DNA of 64,000 bases from JAZGGS01 sp963749485. Its GTDB lineage: Bacteria; Bacteroidota; Ignavibacteria; Ignavibacteriales; Ignavibacteriaceae. The DNA lies in contig CAVVMV010000004.1 of assembly GCA_963749485.1 (NCBI GenBank), positions 1 through 64,000 of the forward strand, written 5' to 3'. Each line of letters opens with the position of its first letter. Positions within the stretch are counted from its first letter, which is position 1. The position numbers and the translations under genes were made by a program. A model generated the notes under the pieces. It made no database searches, was not told the origin of the DNA, and saw only the letters and a list, made by a program, of their open reading frames with translations. Positions 19,227 to 28,015 of this stretch are shown piece after piece.

Positions 19227-19989
19227 TTAGTTTATTAAACTAAGTTCATATTCAGCAGTTTTTTTATAGGTCATATCGGTTTTTGCTTTATTAAACATTT
19301 CTTTTGCTTTTTCGTGTATTACCTTTTCCTTTGTACGAAACTCCCATGTAATAATATGGTCCGCCCCTTGTTATTTTAGAGCGATGTTTTAATGCATTTT
19401 CAGAAGCAGCAATTGAATTATCCCACTGGGTTAATTCTGAATACAACTTTGCAAGAGAAAGATAAGCAGCATCATAGTTATTATACTCAACAGATTTATT
19501 CAAGTATTCAATTGCTTTGGTAGAATTACCGTTTGTAATTTGCTGGTTACCCAATTTGGCATAAGCAAGCGAAAGATTCTTTTTAACTTTTTTCTTTGTT
19601 TTCTCTTTATTAGTAAATGTAAGAACTTTTTCAAAATTTGTTATTGCGTTGTTGTAATCACCCAGTGAAAAATAAACTCCACCCAGAGCATTGTAACCAC
19701 CGGCAAATTCACCATTCAAAGCAAGGCATTCTTCAAATGAAGATTTAGCACCTGCAAGATCTCGTGATTTTTTAAGAGCAACTCCCCTCTGGTAATAATA
19801 TTCTATAATCCTTTTCTATTCCCAGAGCGTATATCATACTTTTCAACCGCACCATTGTAATTCCCGGCTTTCAGCAAACTATTTCCTTCATTGTAAAGTT
19901 TTCCGGCATCCACACTCATATCCTGAGCGAAATGCAGAAAATGTTAAAAGAAAAACCAGGCCGAAAAAAATTACTGAGAGTTTTTTCAT
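19227..19989 (-). CDS. secreted tetratricopeptide-repeat protein (several frame changes)
   Basis: About 253 residues assembled from several frames. An N-terminal signal peptide (MKKLSVIFFGLVFLLTF) is followed after a shift by FAQDMSVDAGKLYNEGNSLL and KAGNYNGAVEKYD (first TPR). Clear TPRs then follow (FAGGYNALGGVYFSLGDYNN, NYDAAYLSLAKLYSELTQWD, YYMGVSYKGKGN). The C-terminal helix reads KVIHEKAKEMFNKAKTD and ends at 19227. Frame changes occur near 19920, 19840, 19810 and 19305. The role is probably protein-protein interaction in the periplasm; no partner can be named. It lies just after tRNA-Leu and is closed by a terminator. Confidence 0.7.
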
Positions 19990-20029
19990 TGTATCATCCT
20001 CTTTTCATTTATGTTAATAAAACTGCTTG

Positions 20030-20114
20030 TGCGGAAGGCGGGACTTGAACCCGCACACCAATTAAGGCACTACCCCCTCAAGATAGCGTGTCTACCAAAT
20101 TCCACCACTTCCGC
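20030..20114 (-). tRNA. tRNA-Leu (anticodon GAG)
   Basis: Class II cloverleaf on the minus strand: acceptor GCGGAAG/CTTCCGC, D-arm with TGGTAGACAC, anticodon stem CTATC/GGTAG (one T-G pair) with loop TTGAGGG (anticodon GAG), a long variable arm and T-arm GCGGG-TTCAAGT-CCCGC. The body closely resembles other bacterial tRNA-Leu(GAG). CCA not encoded. Confidence 0.92.
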
Positions 20115-20204
20115 TAAATTAAAGGGGTAAAAATATATGCCGCACAGTTCAAAATCAACACTTATTATTGGTAGTGAAAAATAATGCGGGAAAAGTTGAA
20201 TGGG

Positions 20205-20678
20205 TTACTCTATATTTTTCTTTTTTCTATCCTTAAATATTGCCCTCCTCAGTTCTTCTCTGAATTTACGTTCAAACAGAACCAATTTTGCAATTTGTTC
20301 GTAGGATAAAATATCATTGAGCGATTTTATAAAATTTGTTTTATTTTCAACTGATTTTTGATGCATTAAATTTAATTCATCTAATGCAGCTTTAAATTCT
20401 TCATCCTGCGAATTATCACTATTTACCAACTGCTCCATCTTATCTAATTTTTCATCGATAGCTTTTTGAATCTCTTCCATTTCCCTATCAGATTCACTTT
20501 TTCGTGCAAAGAATTTCAGAGTGGTCTCCTCATCCATTTCCAATGTTTCAATCAATTTAATCTTTTCGAGCTGCATAATTCTTTCAGGCACTTTGTGTTT
20601 TCTATCTTGATTTCTTTGTGCATTTAAAGTTGTGGAGACTAAAACAATAATTATTAATAAAGGAATTAACTTTTTCAT
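20205..20678 (-). CDS. periplasmic helical protein, Spy/CpxP-like
   Basis: 157 residues: a signal peptide (MKKLIPLLIIIVLVSTTLNAQ), then an all-helical, highly charged body (KVPERIMQLEKIKLIETLEM ... EQIAKLVLFERKFREELRR). The pattern of a Leu-rich helix hairpin ending in 'LSYEQIAKLVLFERKF' resembles the LTxxQ-type Spy/CpxP/heavy-metal-resistance fold, where such proteins act as periplasmic chaperones or sensors. Its ATG overlaps the end of the anti-sigma gene (4 bases), so it is the third gene of the sigma-anti-sigma unit. A second protein of similar type lies divergently at 21966. Confidence 0.7.
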   Translation of the reverse strand: MKKLIPLLIIIVLVSTTLNAQRNQDRKHKVPERIMQLEKIKLIETLEMDEETTLKFFARKSESDREMEEIQKAIDEKLDKMEQLVNSDNSQDEEFKAALDELNLMHQKSVENKTNFIKSLNDILSYEQIAKLVLFERKFREELRRAIFKDRKKKNIE

Positions 20679-21294
20679 AAGTTCACCTCGCTGCTAAAAT
20701 TTTTATTTATTAGTTCATTATAAATTTTTTCTTGTTCAACTTCCTGAATATCAGCCAGGAAATTATTTAATCCAAAATCAGATATGATCGCTAATTTACT
20801 TTCATACGTTGAAGCATAAATAATATTTTCCAGATCATCTTCTTCAAATTTATAAAGATCTTCATCAATTAGTTCGGTTTCATCTTCTGTAACAAAGTAT
20901 TCAATCATTTCATCCAGCTCTGCATCTGTCATATTATCCGCAAATTCTTCAACGGTACTAATATTGTTCAGATGATGAAAAGAAGACGGCTGGAAAATAA
21001 AATATCCTACAACAAATATTAAAATAAAAGCAGCTGCAAAGCCAAGCTTCCTGAATGGATTTATAGTTTTTCTTTGCTCTAACTTTTCTCTGATTGCAGG
21101 AACCAGGTTAGTAAAATAGGTACTTTCTAGTATCAAACAATTTTTGTTCATCAAACCTGGTAAGAACTTTTTTATACGCAGCAAGTTCATTCCGCAGAGT
21201 TTCAGAGTGAGAAAGATCTTTTTCAAATAAAGCTTTCTCATCCTTCCTGTAATTCACCTTCCAGGTATTTTATAATTCTTTCATCATTATTCAT
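20675..21294 (-). CDS. probable membrane anti-sigma factor (frame changes in the N-terminal part)
   Basis: About 205 residues. From the ATG at 21292-21294 the reading is MNNDERIIKYLEGEL, then after a shift near 21240 KDEKALFEKDLSHSETLRNE and LAAYKKVLTRFDEQKL, then after a shift near 21125 ESTYFTNLVPAIREKLEQ. This is the usual cytoplasmic N-terminus of Bacteroidota anti-sigma proteins, followed by a membrane helix (LGFAAAFILIFVVGYFIF) and an acidic extracytoplasmic part. It overlaps the sigma gene by 8 bases, which supports the role of holding the ECF sigma factor. No zinc-binding HxxxCxxC motif is seen. Confidence 0.75.
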
Positions 21295-21835
21295 AGTTCT
21301 GCATCAATTCTTTTATTTTTTTAAATGCATGATAGTAATTGGCTTTAAGAGTTCCCACGCTTTTGCCGGTAATTTTTGCAATCTCTTCATAACTTAGTCC
21401 TTCAAAATTTCGGAATAAAAAAACTTCCCGCTGTTTAGCTGGAATTTCTTTCAGAAATTTTTGCATCTGCTCAAATTTTTCCTTCTCTTCCAGGTTCGTA
21501 AAAATATCGTTCTTAGCTTCTCCTGTTTCACTCCATTTATCAATCGGAATCAATCGCTGTAACTGCCTTTTCTTTATAAGATTCAAACTGCGCGTAGAAG
21601 TGATCCGGAAAATCCATGTATAAAGCGATGATTGAAATTTAAAAGTTTTCAGTTTATTGAACATAACCAAAAGAACCTGCTGCACAATATCATCCGCATC
21701 CAGATGATTGCCGGTCATTCGCCTTGCATGCCAGTAAATTTTTTCCTGGTAACGCCTTGCAAGAACATTAAAGGCAATTTCACTACCGTCAATGAACTCC
21801 TTTATAAGATCATAATCGCTTTTATCAGACGTCAT
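21287..21835 (-). CDS. ECF-type RNA polymerase sigma factor
   Basis: The 182-residue protein contains region 2 (FNVLARRYQEKIYWHARRMTG, HLDADDIVQQVLLVMFNKL, LYTWIFRITSTRSLNLIKKR) and region 4 (LKEIPAKQREVFLFRNFEGL, SYEEIAKITGKSVGTLKANY), the standard layout of extracytoplasmic-function sigma-70 factors. It is first in a unit with a membrane anti-sigma factor and a periplasmic helical protein, and divergent from another periplasmic helical protein at 21966. This suggests an envelope-stress circuit. Promoter specificity cannot be read from the sequence alone. Confidence 0.92.
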   Translation of the reverse strand: MTSDKSDYDLIKEFIDGSEIAFNVLARRYQEKIYWHARRMTGNHLDADDIVQQVLLVMFNKLKTFKFQSSLYTWIFRITSTRSLNLIKKRQLQRLIPIDKWSETGEAKNDIFTNLEEKEKFEQMQKFLKEIPAKQREVFLFRNFEGLSYEEIAKITGKSVGTLKANYYHAFKKIKELMQNYE

Positions 21836-21965
21836 ACATTATTCATTTCTACATTACTTAGACAACCGATTGATAAAACAGGTTTAAAGATAATCTTTTA
21901 AACCTTTCTTAAAACATCAATGTCTAATATGCAAATCTTTACAAATAAATTCATAGGAGAAAAAA

Positions 21966-22428
21966 ATGAAACGGACCTTAATAATAACAACTCTATTAGT
22001 TTTCTTATTAGCTCTAGCAGGTGTATTCACTTTTGCGCAGCAGGAAAGAGAAAATAGAAGAGATAATAAACGAGAAAAAATGCATGAAAAGTTAAATTTA
22101 ACTGATGAACAGCAAACCCAGATTGAAGAAACTTCGTTTTACTCACCAGGAAAAAATGATTGATTTAAAAGCAGATGTTGAAAAGAAAGAATTAGCGCTT
22201 AAAGGAATTACAAAGTACTGATAATTTCTCAAGGAGCGACTACATTGCAAAGTTGAGGAAATAATTTCATCTAAGAATAAAATCCAGTTGGAAAAGGCAA
22301 ATCATCATATGGATGTTTATGAACTGCTTGATGCTGAGCAAAAGGAAACCTGGAACAAAATGAAACCGATGAAAGACCGCAAGCATGATAAGATGAAGAA
22401 ACATTTTAAAAAGAAGAACCGATTCTAA
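21966..22428 (+). CDS. Spy/CpxP-like periplasmic protein (frame changes)
   Basis: About 154 residues: a signal peptide (MKRTLIITTLLVFLLALAG) then KREKMHEKLNLTDEQQTQIE, which contains the LTxxQ-type motif (LTDEQQ) of the Spy/CpxP/CnrX family. After a frame change near 22130 it reads FTHQEKMIDLKADVEKKELA and, after another near 22220, SRSDYIAKVEEIISSKNKIQ and VYELLDAEQKETWNKMKP (the second 'L..EQ...' motif). The end is very basic (KHDKMKKHFKKKNRF). AGGAGA precedes the ATG. It is divergent from the ECF sigma gene, 130 bases apart, and is a natural candidate target of that sigma factor. A terminator follows. Confidence 0.8.
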
Positions 22429-22442
22429 AATGTTATTATATG

Positions 22443-22472
22443 AAAAGCCGGCATTTAGTGCCGGTTTTTTTT
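22443..22472 (+). terminator. rho-independent terminator
   Basis: Stem CCGGCA (22448-22453) / TGCCGG (22459-22464) with loop TTTAG, extended by A-T pairs and followed by eight T. It ends the Spy/CpxP-like gene, 14 bases after its stop. Confidence 0.85.
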
Positions 22473-22516
22473 GCATCTATTTATAATAAAAGTGGGAGGT
22501 GTAATCAATTAAATAT

Positions 22517-23228
22517 TTACAGATCACCGCCAATTGGTCTTAAAACAATTTCTTCTGTTACTAAATTATCTTTTTGCAGGAAGGATGAAACAATTATACG
22601 AGCTAAACTTTCCGGTGACATCATCTGTTCGCCATGTTCTTTTCTCATTTCAGCAGACCAGATAGGAGTTTCTGTAGCTCCGGGAATAATATTTATAACT
22701 CTAATATTATGCTTTCTAACTTCTTCCCTTAACGCTCTTGCGTAACCAAGTAATCCAAGCTTTGATGCAGTATAGACTGTACTCTTTTCAAAAATTTTAT
22801 TAACAACAACAGATAGAACATTTATTATAGTTCCTCCACCGTTTTTGATAAAATGAGGAAGAACAGATTTTATTGTATAAGATTGAACCAAGAAGATTAG
22901 AGTTAATTACATCCTTTATTTCGTTGATAGAATTTTCTTGTGCAAGTTTGAAAGAAGTAATACCGGCATTGTTAACAAGGCAATCAATTTTATTACCGGC
23001 TTTTATTTTTTTAAAGGTTTGTTCAACATTACTGGAAGATGCAATGTTGCAAGGATGAATGAAAATATTCTCACCTGATTCACCGGCTTCACTCTTCAGC
23101 CGTTCAAGTTCGGATACTCTTCTGGCTGAAGCAAATACTTTGCAGCCAACAGAAGCAAATTCAAGTGCGGTTGATTTTCCAATTCCTGAGCTTGCGCCGG
23201 TTATCCATATTCCATTTTTATCAGCCAT
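22517..23228 (-). CDS. SDR oxidoreductase, candidate sepiapterin reductase (one frame change)
   Basis: About 237 residues in two frames joined near 22885. The Rossmann motif TGASSGIG occupies residues 10-17, NNAG lies near residue 87, and the catalytic Ser/Tyr/Lys set is visible (IINVLSVVV, then VYTASK). The C-terminal part RVINIIPGATETPIW is typical of classical short-chain dehydrogenases. It begins two bases after folE ends, in a unit that also encodes a BH4-type pyruvoyl-tetrahydropterin synthase. I therefore propose it reduces 6-pyruvoyl-tetrahydropterin to a tetrahydropterin. It does not have the TGxxRRxG loop of FolM. The substrate is inferred from neighbours only. Confidence 0.8.
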
Positions 23229-23230
23229 AA

Positions 23231-23797
23231 TTATAAGTTTTTATGGGAGATTAAATTAATAAACTCTGAACGGGTACGTGCATCTTCCTTAAATACACCG
23301 TGCACAGCACTTGTAGTTGCAGATGAATTTTGCTTTTGGACTCCCCTCATCATCATACACATGTGATATGCTTCGCTTACAACCGCAACACCATTTGGTT
23401 GAAGATATTCATCCAGCGTATCAGCAATTTCCTGTGTCATTCTTTCCTGCACCTGCAGCCTTCGCGAAAATATTTCTACCAACCGTGGTATTTTACTTAA
23501 ACCGATTATCTTACCATCGGGAATGTATGCAACATGTACTTTGCCATAAAACGGGAGCATATGATGTTCGCACAAACTATAGAAATCAATATTTTTCACA
23601 AGAACCATTTCATCATATTTCTCATTAAAAACTGCTTTATTCATCACCTCATCAATATCCATTTTATAACCGGAGCTTAAAAATTCATACGCTTCTGCTA
23701 CCCTGCGAGGTGTTGCCAGCAAACCTTCTCTTGCAGGATCTTCTCCAATTTCAATTAGCAGTTCATTTACGAGCTTTTCAACTTTCTCGTTCTTCAA
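23231..23797 (-). CDS. folE: GTP cyclohydrolase I
   Basis: 188 residues; converts GTP to 7,8-dihydroneopterin triphosphate, the entry to folate and biopterin. Zinc ligands Cys76 and His79 are in SLCEHHMLPFYG and Cys147 in AYHMCMMMRGVQKQ. The stretches GLSKIPRLVEIFSRRLQVQE and MTQEIADTL are diagnostic. It follows the pyruvoyl-tetrahydropterin synthase gene by three bases and precedes the SDR by two, so the three are co-transcribed. In this context the product probably feeds a biopterin-type cofactor for the nearby phenylalanine hydroxylase, in addition to any folate role. Confidence 0.97.
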   Translation of the reverse strand: MKNEKVEKLVNELLIEIGEDPAREGLLATPRRVAEAYEFLSSGYKMDIDEVMNKAVFNEKYDEMVLVKNIDFYSLCEHHMLPFYGKVHVAYIPDGKIIGLSKIPRLVEIFSRRLQVQERMTQEIADTLDEYLQPNGVAVVSEAYHMCMMMRGVQKQNSSATTSAVHGVFKEDARTRSEFINLISHKNL

Positions 23798-23800
23798 CTA

Positions 23801-24218
23801 TCATTCTCCTTTATATTCAAAATAATTGTTTTCCGTTTCATACAACTTAACTGAATGCAACTTCCCATTCGGAATTTTATCCTTCAACTGACCCCAGATT
23901 GCTATAACCAGATTTTCGGAGGTTGGATTAATTCCTTTCATAAAATCTGTTTCTGTATTCAGATTTTTATGATCAACTTTTTCAAGAATATTTATCTTAA
24001 TAATTTCTTTTAAATTTTTTATATCCAAAACAAATCCGGTTTTAGGATCCGGAACTCCCGCAACTACTAACTTCAAGTGTGTAATTATGTCCATGCCAAT
24101 TTGGATTGCTGCACTTACCAAACAATTTGTAATTTTCTTCATCAGTAAGTTCAGGTATAAACATCCTGTGAGCCGCAGCAAAAGTTTCGCGCCTGGTTAT
24201 GTAAACAGTTTTTCCCAT
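23801..24218 (-). CDS. 6-pyruvoyl-tetrahydropterin synthase, BH4 type (one frame change)
   Basis: About 139 residues in two frames joined near 24078; the start at 24218 follows the Bcp stop without a gap. Zinc ligands are His17 (FAAAHRM), His42 and His44, and the catalytic Cys36 sits in LFGKCSNPNWHGHNY. This block and its spacing (His-18-Cys-5-His-1-His) match the animal PTPS motif LFGKCNNPNGHGHNY, and the following PDPKTGFVLDIKNLKE matches its DPATGMVMNL region. Bacterial QueD enzymes have a shorter Cys-to-HGH segment, so biopterin synthesis is favoured over queuosine. It acts on the product of FolE, encoded three bases downstream. Confidence 0.85.
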
Positions 24219-24684
24219 CTACTTAATTTCTTTAAGTGCTTCCATCACTTCTTTATTATGATCAGCCACTTTAACCTTGCTGAATATTTTTCTAATTATT
24301 TTATTTTTATCAATTATAAAAGTTGATCTTACAACACCCATATATTTTCTGCCATACATATTTTTTTCTTTCCAGACATCGTATTTCTGTACCACTTCTT
24401 TTTTTTCATCACTTAAAAGATCAAACGGCAGGATTATATTTTTCAGCAAACTTTTTATGTGATTCAACAGAATCAGGACTTACGCCAAGAATTACTGCAT
24501 CAAGTTTTCCGAACTTTGGAAATTCGTCTCTGAAATTACACGCTTCAGTTGTACAACCAGAAGTATTATCCTTCGGATAAAAATAAAGAACAATGTTCTG
24601 ATCTTTAAAATCATTTAAAGAATTACGTTTACCATCCTGATTTTTTAATTTTATTGCCGGAGCTTTTTTACCTTCTTCAACCAT
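24219..24684 (-). CDS. bcp: thioredoxin-dependent peroxiredoxin, Bcp/PrxQ type (one frame change)
   Basis: About 155 residues in two frames joined near 24430. The N-terminal half has IVLYFYPKDNTSGCTTEACN, with peroxidatic and resolving Cys in the Bcp CTxxxC spacing. The second half reads FDLLSDEKKEVVQKYDVWKE, YGRKYMGVVRSTFIIDKNKI, the common Bcp C-terminus. The enzyme reduces hydroperoxides with thioredoxin. Its TAG stop is immediately followed by the ATG of the pterin synthase gene, so it is in the same operon. With 24819-25298 and the pseudogene at 4394 it is one of three peroxiredoxin loci in the window. Confidence 0.85.
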
Positions 24685-24818
24685 TATATCATCCTGAAAT
24701 AATTAAGTTAACTGAATTTTCTACTCATACTACAAAAAGAATGATTAACGAATTAAGAATGGATAGTAATTCAAAATCAAAATTCGTTAATCGTTATTCA
24801 ACACTTTATTATAAGAAT

Positions 24819-25298
24819 TTACTTTAATTCTGCCAAAGTATTTTTTATGTTTTCATAACTTGGTTCATTGCCAGGATCTTCCAAGACTTCAACATATTTA
24901 ATGTTCTGATCTTTATCGATCACAAAAGCCGAACGTTTAGCTACACCCTTTAGATCAAGTTTACCAGGAACAAATACTTCATAAGTTCCACCGTAATTTT
25001 CTGTAGCTTCTCTATGAAAATCGCTTAACAAAGGAAAGTTATAATTATTTTTTTCCTGCCACATCTTTAAAGCAAAGGGACTATCTACGCTTACTCCCAA
25101 AACCTGTGCATCGAGATCTTCGTATGCTTTCAGTTCATCTCTGAATGTACACATCTCTTTTGTGCAAGGGGTAGTATTTGCAAGAGGGAAGAAAAGCAAT
25201 ACAACATTTTTACCTTTAAAATTATCTAAGGATACTCGTTCAGCATCCTGGTTTAATAAATTAAATCCAGGTGCTTTATCACCAACTTTAACAGACAT
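24819..25298 (-). CDS. peroxiredoxin, AhpE-like
   Basis: 159 residues, intact. The active site is LFFPLANTTPCTKEMCTFRD, with the peroxidatic Cys in TTPCT and another Cys five residues on. The fold strands VLGVSVDSPFALKMWQEKNN and SAFVIDKDQNIKYVEVLEDP resemble the AhpE/one-Cys branch of the AhpC/TSA family more than Bcp. It reduces peroxides in the cytoplasm. It lies between phhA and bcp on the same strand with 134 bases to bcp. A link to the oxygen-using phenylalanine hydroxylase and to easily oxidised tetrahydropterins is plausible but inferred. Confidence 0.88.
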   Translation of the reverse strand: MSVKVGDKAPGFNLLNQDAERVSLDNFKGKNVVLLFFPLANTTPCTKEMCTFRDELKAYEDLDAQVLGVSVDSPFALKMWQEKNNYNFPLLSDFHREATENYGGTYEVFVPGKLDLKGVAKRSAFVIDKDQNIKYVEVLEDPGNEPSYENIKNTLAELK

Positions 25299-25431
25299 TT
25301 GTATCTCCTGTTTTTTTATGTTATTGATTTAAAAACAAAGGCGGGATAAAAATTTCAGTTCGCCTAATTATTACAAAATTATGTTCTAATTTATAAATGA
25401 ATCTTCTGATTACCAATTGATAAGGATCACA

Positions 25432-25518
25432 ATGAGTGACAAAACTGATGAGTCACTGAGGATAAACTACAGCGATTTGGAAATTAAAATAATTACTCTA
25501 AAGAAACAGAAATTATAA
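25432..25518 (+). CDS. possible 28-residue small ORF
   Basis: A short ORF (MSDKTDESLRINYSDLEIKI, then ITLKKQKL) has an AAGGA seven bases before the ATG. Its stop overlaps the stop of the convergent phhA gene. The composition is charged and peptide-like. There is no recognisable family, and an ORF of this length could arise by chance, so this is only a candidate. Confidence 0.2.
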   Translation: MSDKTDESLRINYSDLEIKIITLKKQKL

Positions 25519-26331
25519 TAAGCCAATTTTCTTGGTCCAAGCATCAAATCCTTCTTCAAGTTGTTCGAAGGAATCGATGGCAAAAAGAATTGGCTGTAAG
25601 TGCCAAACATCATATTCCTGTACAACAATTCTCTCAGGATTAAAATCAATTACTTCTACATCTTCAGATAATGCATGTTGTACTTCCTGGCTTGAAGAAA
25701 GAATTCCTGCACCGTAAATTCGCATTCCATCAGGATTTCTAATCAATCCAAACTCAACTGTAAACCAGTGAAATGTTTCCAGGAAAGTTCTGTTTTTTCC
25801 TTCTGCATTAAGAGCAGCTTCACCAAATTTTTGGTAGAAGGAAGCAAAACTTTTATTTGTAAGCAAAGGCATATGCCCGAAAATATCGTGGAACAGATCC
25901 GGCGCGGGTGTGTATTCCAATTCAGATTTACCTCTTATATAATCAGTTGAAGGAAAAACTTTGCGGCGAAGCATCCCGAAAAAATTCTGTTCGTGGATTA
26001 ATCCTGGTACGCGCGCAATCTTCCAACCGGTGGTTTCATAGAAAATATTGCTCAGGTTTTTTAAGAAGGGAATTTTTTCTGAAGTGAAGTTTAATTTACT
26101 CGTTCCATCCATATATTCATCGCAAGCTCTCCCGGGTAGAAATTCCATCTGTTTATCGTAAAGATACTTCCAGGTTTCATGATCAGATTGAGGATAATCA
26201 GGATAGACTATTTGATCGTGTTCGGGAACAGGTCCATCCAGTTTTTGTGGAATGCACCGCGGATCAATTCCATCTTTAGCAGCTTTTTCGTACGCAGACT
26301 GATTTTCATTTTCAAGCTGATCATTCATCAT
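25513..26331 (-). CDS. phhA: phenylalanine 4-monooxygenase
   Basis: The 272-residue catalytic-domain-only enzyme hydroxylates Phe to Tyr using O2, iron and a tetrahydropterin. The iron ligands are His148 and His153 (DLFHDIFGHMPLL) and Glu193 (FTVEFGL). RVPGLIHEQNFFGMLRRKVF and RIYGAGILSSSQEVQHAL are hallmark segments. Size fits the monomeric bacterial enzymes without an ACT regulatory domain. It stands upstream of two peroxiredoxins and a folE/PTPS/SDR pterin unit on the same strand, so both the cofactor pathway and its user are local. The start is MMND or the second Met. Confidence 0.95.
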   Translation of the reverse strand: MMNDQLENENQSAYEKAAKDGIDPRCIPQKLDGPVPEHDQIVYPDYPQSDHETWKYLYDKQMEFLPGRACDEYMDGTSKLNFTSEKIPFLKNLSNIFYETTGWKIARVPGLIHEQNFFGMLRRKVFPSTDYIRGKSELEYTPAPDLFHDIFGHMPLLTNKSFASFYQKFGEAALNAEGKNRTFLETFHWFTVEFGLIRNPDGMRIYGAGILSSSQEVQHALSEDVEVIDFNPERIVVQEYDVWHLQPILFAIDSFEQLEEGFDAWTKKIGLL

Positions 26332-26412
26332 TTTTGTTTTACCTCCTTTTTTCTTTAGGAATTTTATAAAAAGTTACAGATTACAAAAGATATAATCAAT
26401 GATATATAACTC

Positions 26413-27430
26413 TTAAATTATATTTACTTCATACTCTAAGGATATATTAAACATCTCATCAACGTTTTTCCTTATCTCCCTGGCAAATTCCAAAACTTGA
26501 TTGCCTGTTGCACCACCGTAGTTTACAATTACCAGCGATTGGTTTTTGTGTGTCCCAACGTTTCCCTTTCTCTTTCCCTTTAATCCACATTTCTCAATCA
26601 GCCAGGCAGCAGGAATTTTAACATTATCATCATCAACGGGATAGCATTTCAAATCAGGATAAGTTTCATTAATGCTCTTGAATTTTTCAACTGAGATAAC
26701 CGGATTCTTGAAAAAGCTTCCGGCATTCTTTAGTTCCCCTGGATCAGGTAATTTGGATCTTCGAATCCTTTGTTATTAACCGGCTTATATCTTTAATAGT
26801 TGGGTTTATAACATTTTGATTTTCAATTTCATTTTTTACTTCCTGGTAAGATAATTGAGTTGCGGGATTTTTATTTAATCTTAACCTGACAGAAGTGATT
26901 ATAATTTTATTCTTCAATTCATTTTTAAAAATGGAATCCCGGTAACCGAAATTACATTCATCTTTTGTAAAAGTTTTTGTCTCACCTGATTCCAATAAAA
27001 TTCCATTAAGGGAGTGAAATATTTCGGCAAGCTCCTGCCCGTATGCGCCAATATTCTGAATTGGCGCCGCACCAACTGTTCCGGGAATCATAGTAAGATT
27101 TTCAATTCCGCCATAATTATTTTCAATTGCGTATTTAACCAGGTCATCCCACAAAACACCTGCGCCGGCTTCAATTAAAACATTTTGATCATCTTCTTCT
27201 ACTAGGCTGATTCCGGAGATTGATATTTTACAGATCAAGCCGTCAAAATCTTTTGTGAAAAGCAGATTGCTCCCGCCGCCTAAAATTAATTTATGTTCGT
27301 TTGTAAATTTTTCATTGCGTAATAATTCAGTAACATCTTCAGCAGAATTAATTTCAACAAACAACTTTGCTTTAACATCAATTCCAAAAGTACTATAATT
27401 CTTTAATGGATGATCAGTTAATATTTTCAT
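26413..27430 (-). CDS. murB: UDP-N-acetylenolpyruvoylglucosamine reductase (one frame change)
   Basis: About 339 residues in two frames joined near 26745. The FAD-binding part shows YSTFGIDVKAKLFVEI, LILGGGSNLLF and IENLTMIPGTVGAAPIQNIG, and a catalytic-region YRDSIFK. The second part reads PGELKNAGSFFKNPVIS, AAWLIEKCGLKGKRKG and VGTHKNQSLVIVNYGGA. NAGSFFKNP holds the Ser that protonates the product. It makes UDP-MurNAc for peptidoglycan. The gene is divergent from the NUDIX gene at 27605, with about 170 bases of shared upstream region. All diagnostic motifs survive, so the frame change is probably a read error. Confidence 0.9.
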
Positions 27431-27604
27431 TTATAAATTTCTAACCGGTTTCATATTTACTTTAACTTTTATTTGATTGCACTAATTTAACAAATAATAT
27501 AAAAAGTCTTCCCGAAGAAAAATTCGGAGAAGTTACAGCAAGCATTACAGGTTGTTTATGTTACTTTTGATAGTTAAATTTTCAAACAAAAATTATAATT
27601 TAAT

Positions 27605-28015
27605 TTGAACAACGAATATCACTTTGACCAGTCTGCAGTAATTCCCTACCGTATTAACAACGGGGCGGTAGAAATACTTCTAATTACTTCAATTAGAAAA
27701 AAAAGATGGATAGTGCCGAAAGGATTTATAGAGTTTAATCTTTCAGCTTTTGAATCTGCTAAAAAAGAAGCATATGAAGAAGCCGGTGTGCTTGGAACAA
27801 ATGAAACTATTGAACTTGGTACGTTTGACATGAATAAATACGGCGGCGAACTATCAATTAAAGTTTTTTCGATGGAGGTTGTTGAAGAACACGAGGATTA
27901 CCCTGAGAAAAATTTAAGAAAAAGAAAATGGTTCCCGATTGAAGAAGCCGAGAAGAAAATAAATTTTCCGGAAATTGGAGAATTAATTAATAAACTTGGT
28001 AAGAAATTACATTAA
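27605..28015 (+). CDS. NUDIX hydrolase, diphosphoinositol-phosphatase-like type
   Basis: 136 residues. The NUDIX box is PKGFIEFNLSAFESAKKEAY followed by EEAGV. The metal-binding KEAYEEAG core is intact, while the first Glu of the canonical GX5E pattern is Leu (NLS), as in the 'PKG...GLS..ESA.KEA.EEAGV' group related to diphosphoinositol polyphosphate phosphohydrolases. The substrate is unknown; such enzymes cleave nucleoside diphosphates linked to another group. No ATG is available upstream in frame, so a TTG at 27605 is the likely start. The last four bases overlap the end of the convergent recX. Confidence 0.85.
   Translation: MNNEYHFDQSAVIPYRINNGAVEILLITSIRKKRWIVPKGFIEFNLSAFESAKKEAYEEAGVLGTNETIELGTFDMNKYGGELSIKVFSMEVVEEHEDYPEKNLRKRKWFPIEEAEKKINFPEIGELINKLGKKLH

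Noticed and set aside
23231..24218. folE plus a QueD-like gene as part of a queuosine/preQ0 pathway
   Set aside because: No queC or queE is nearby, the synthase motif is of the BH4 type, and phhA and an SDR are linked instead.
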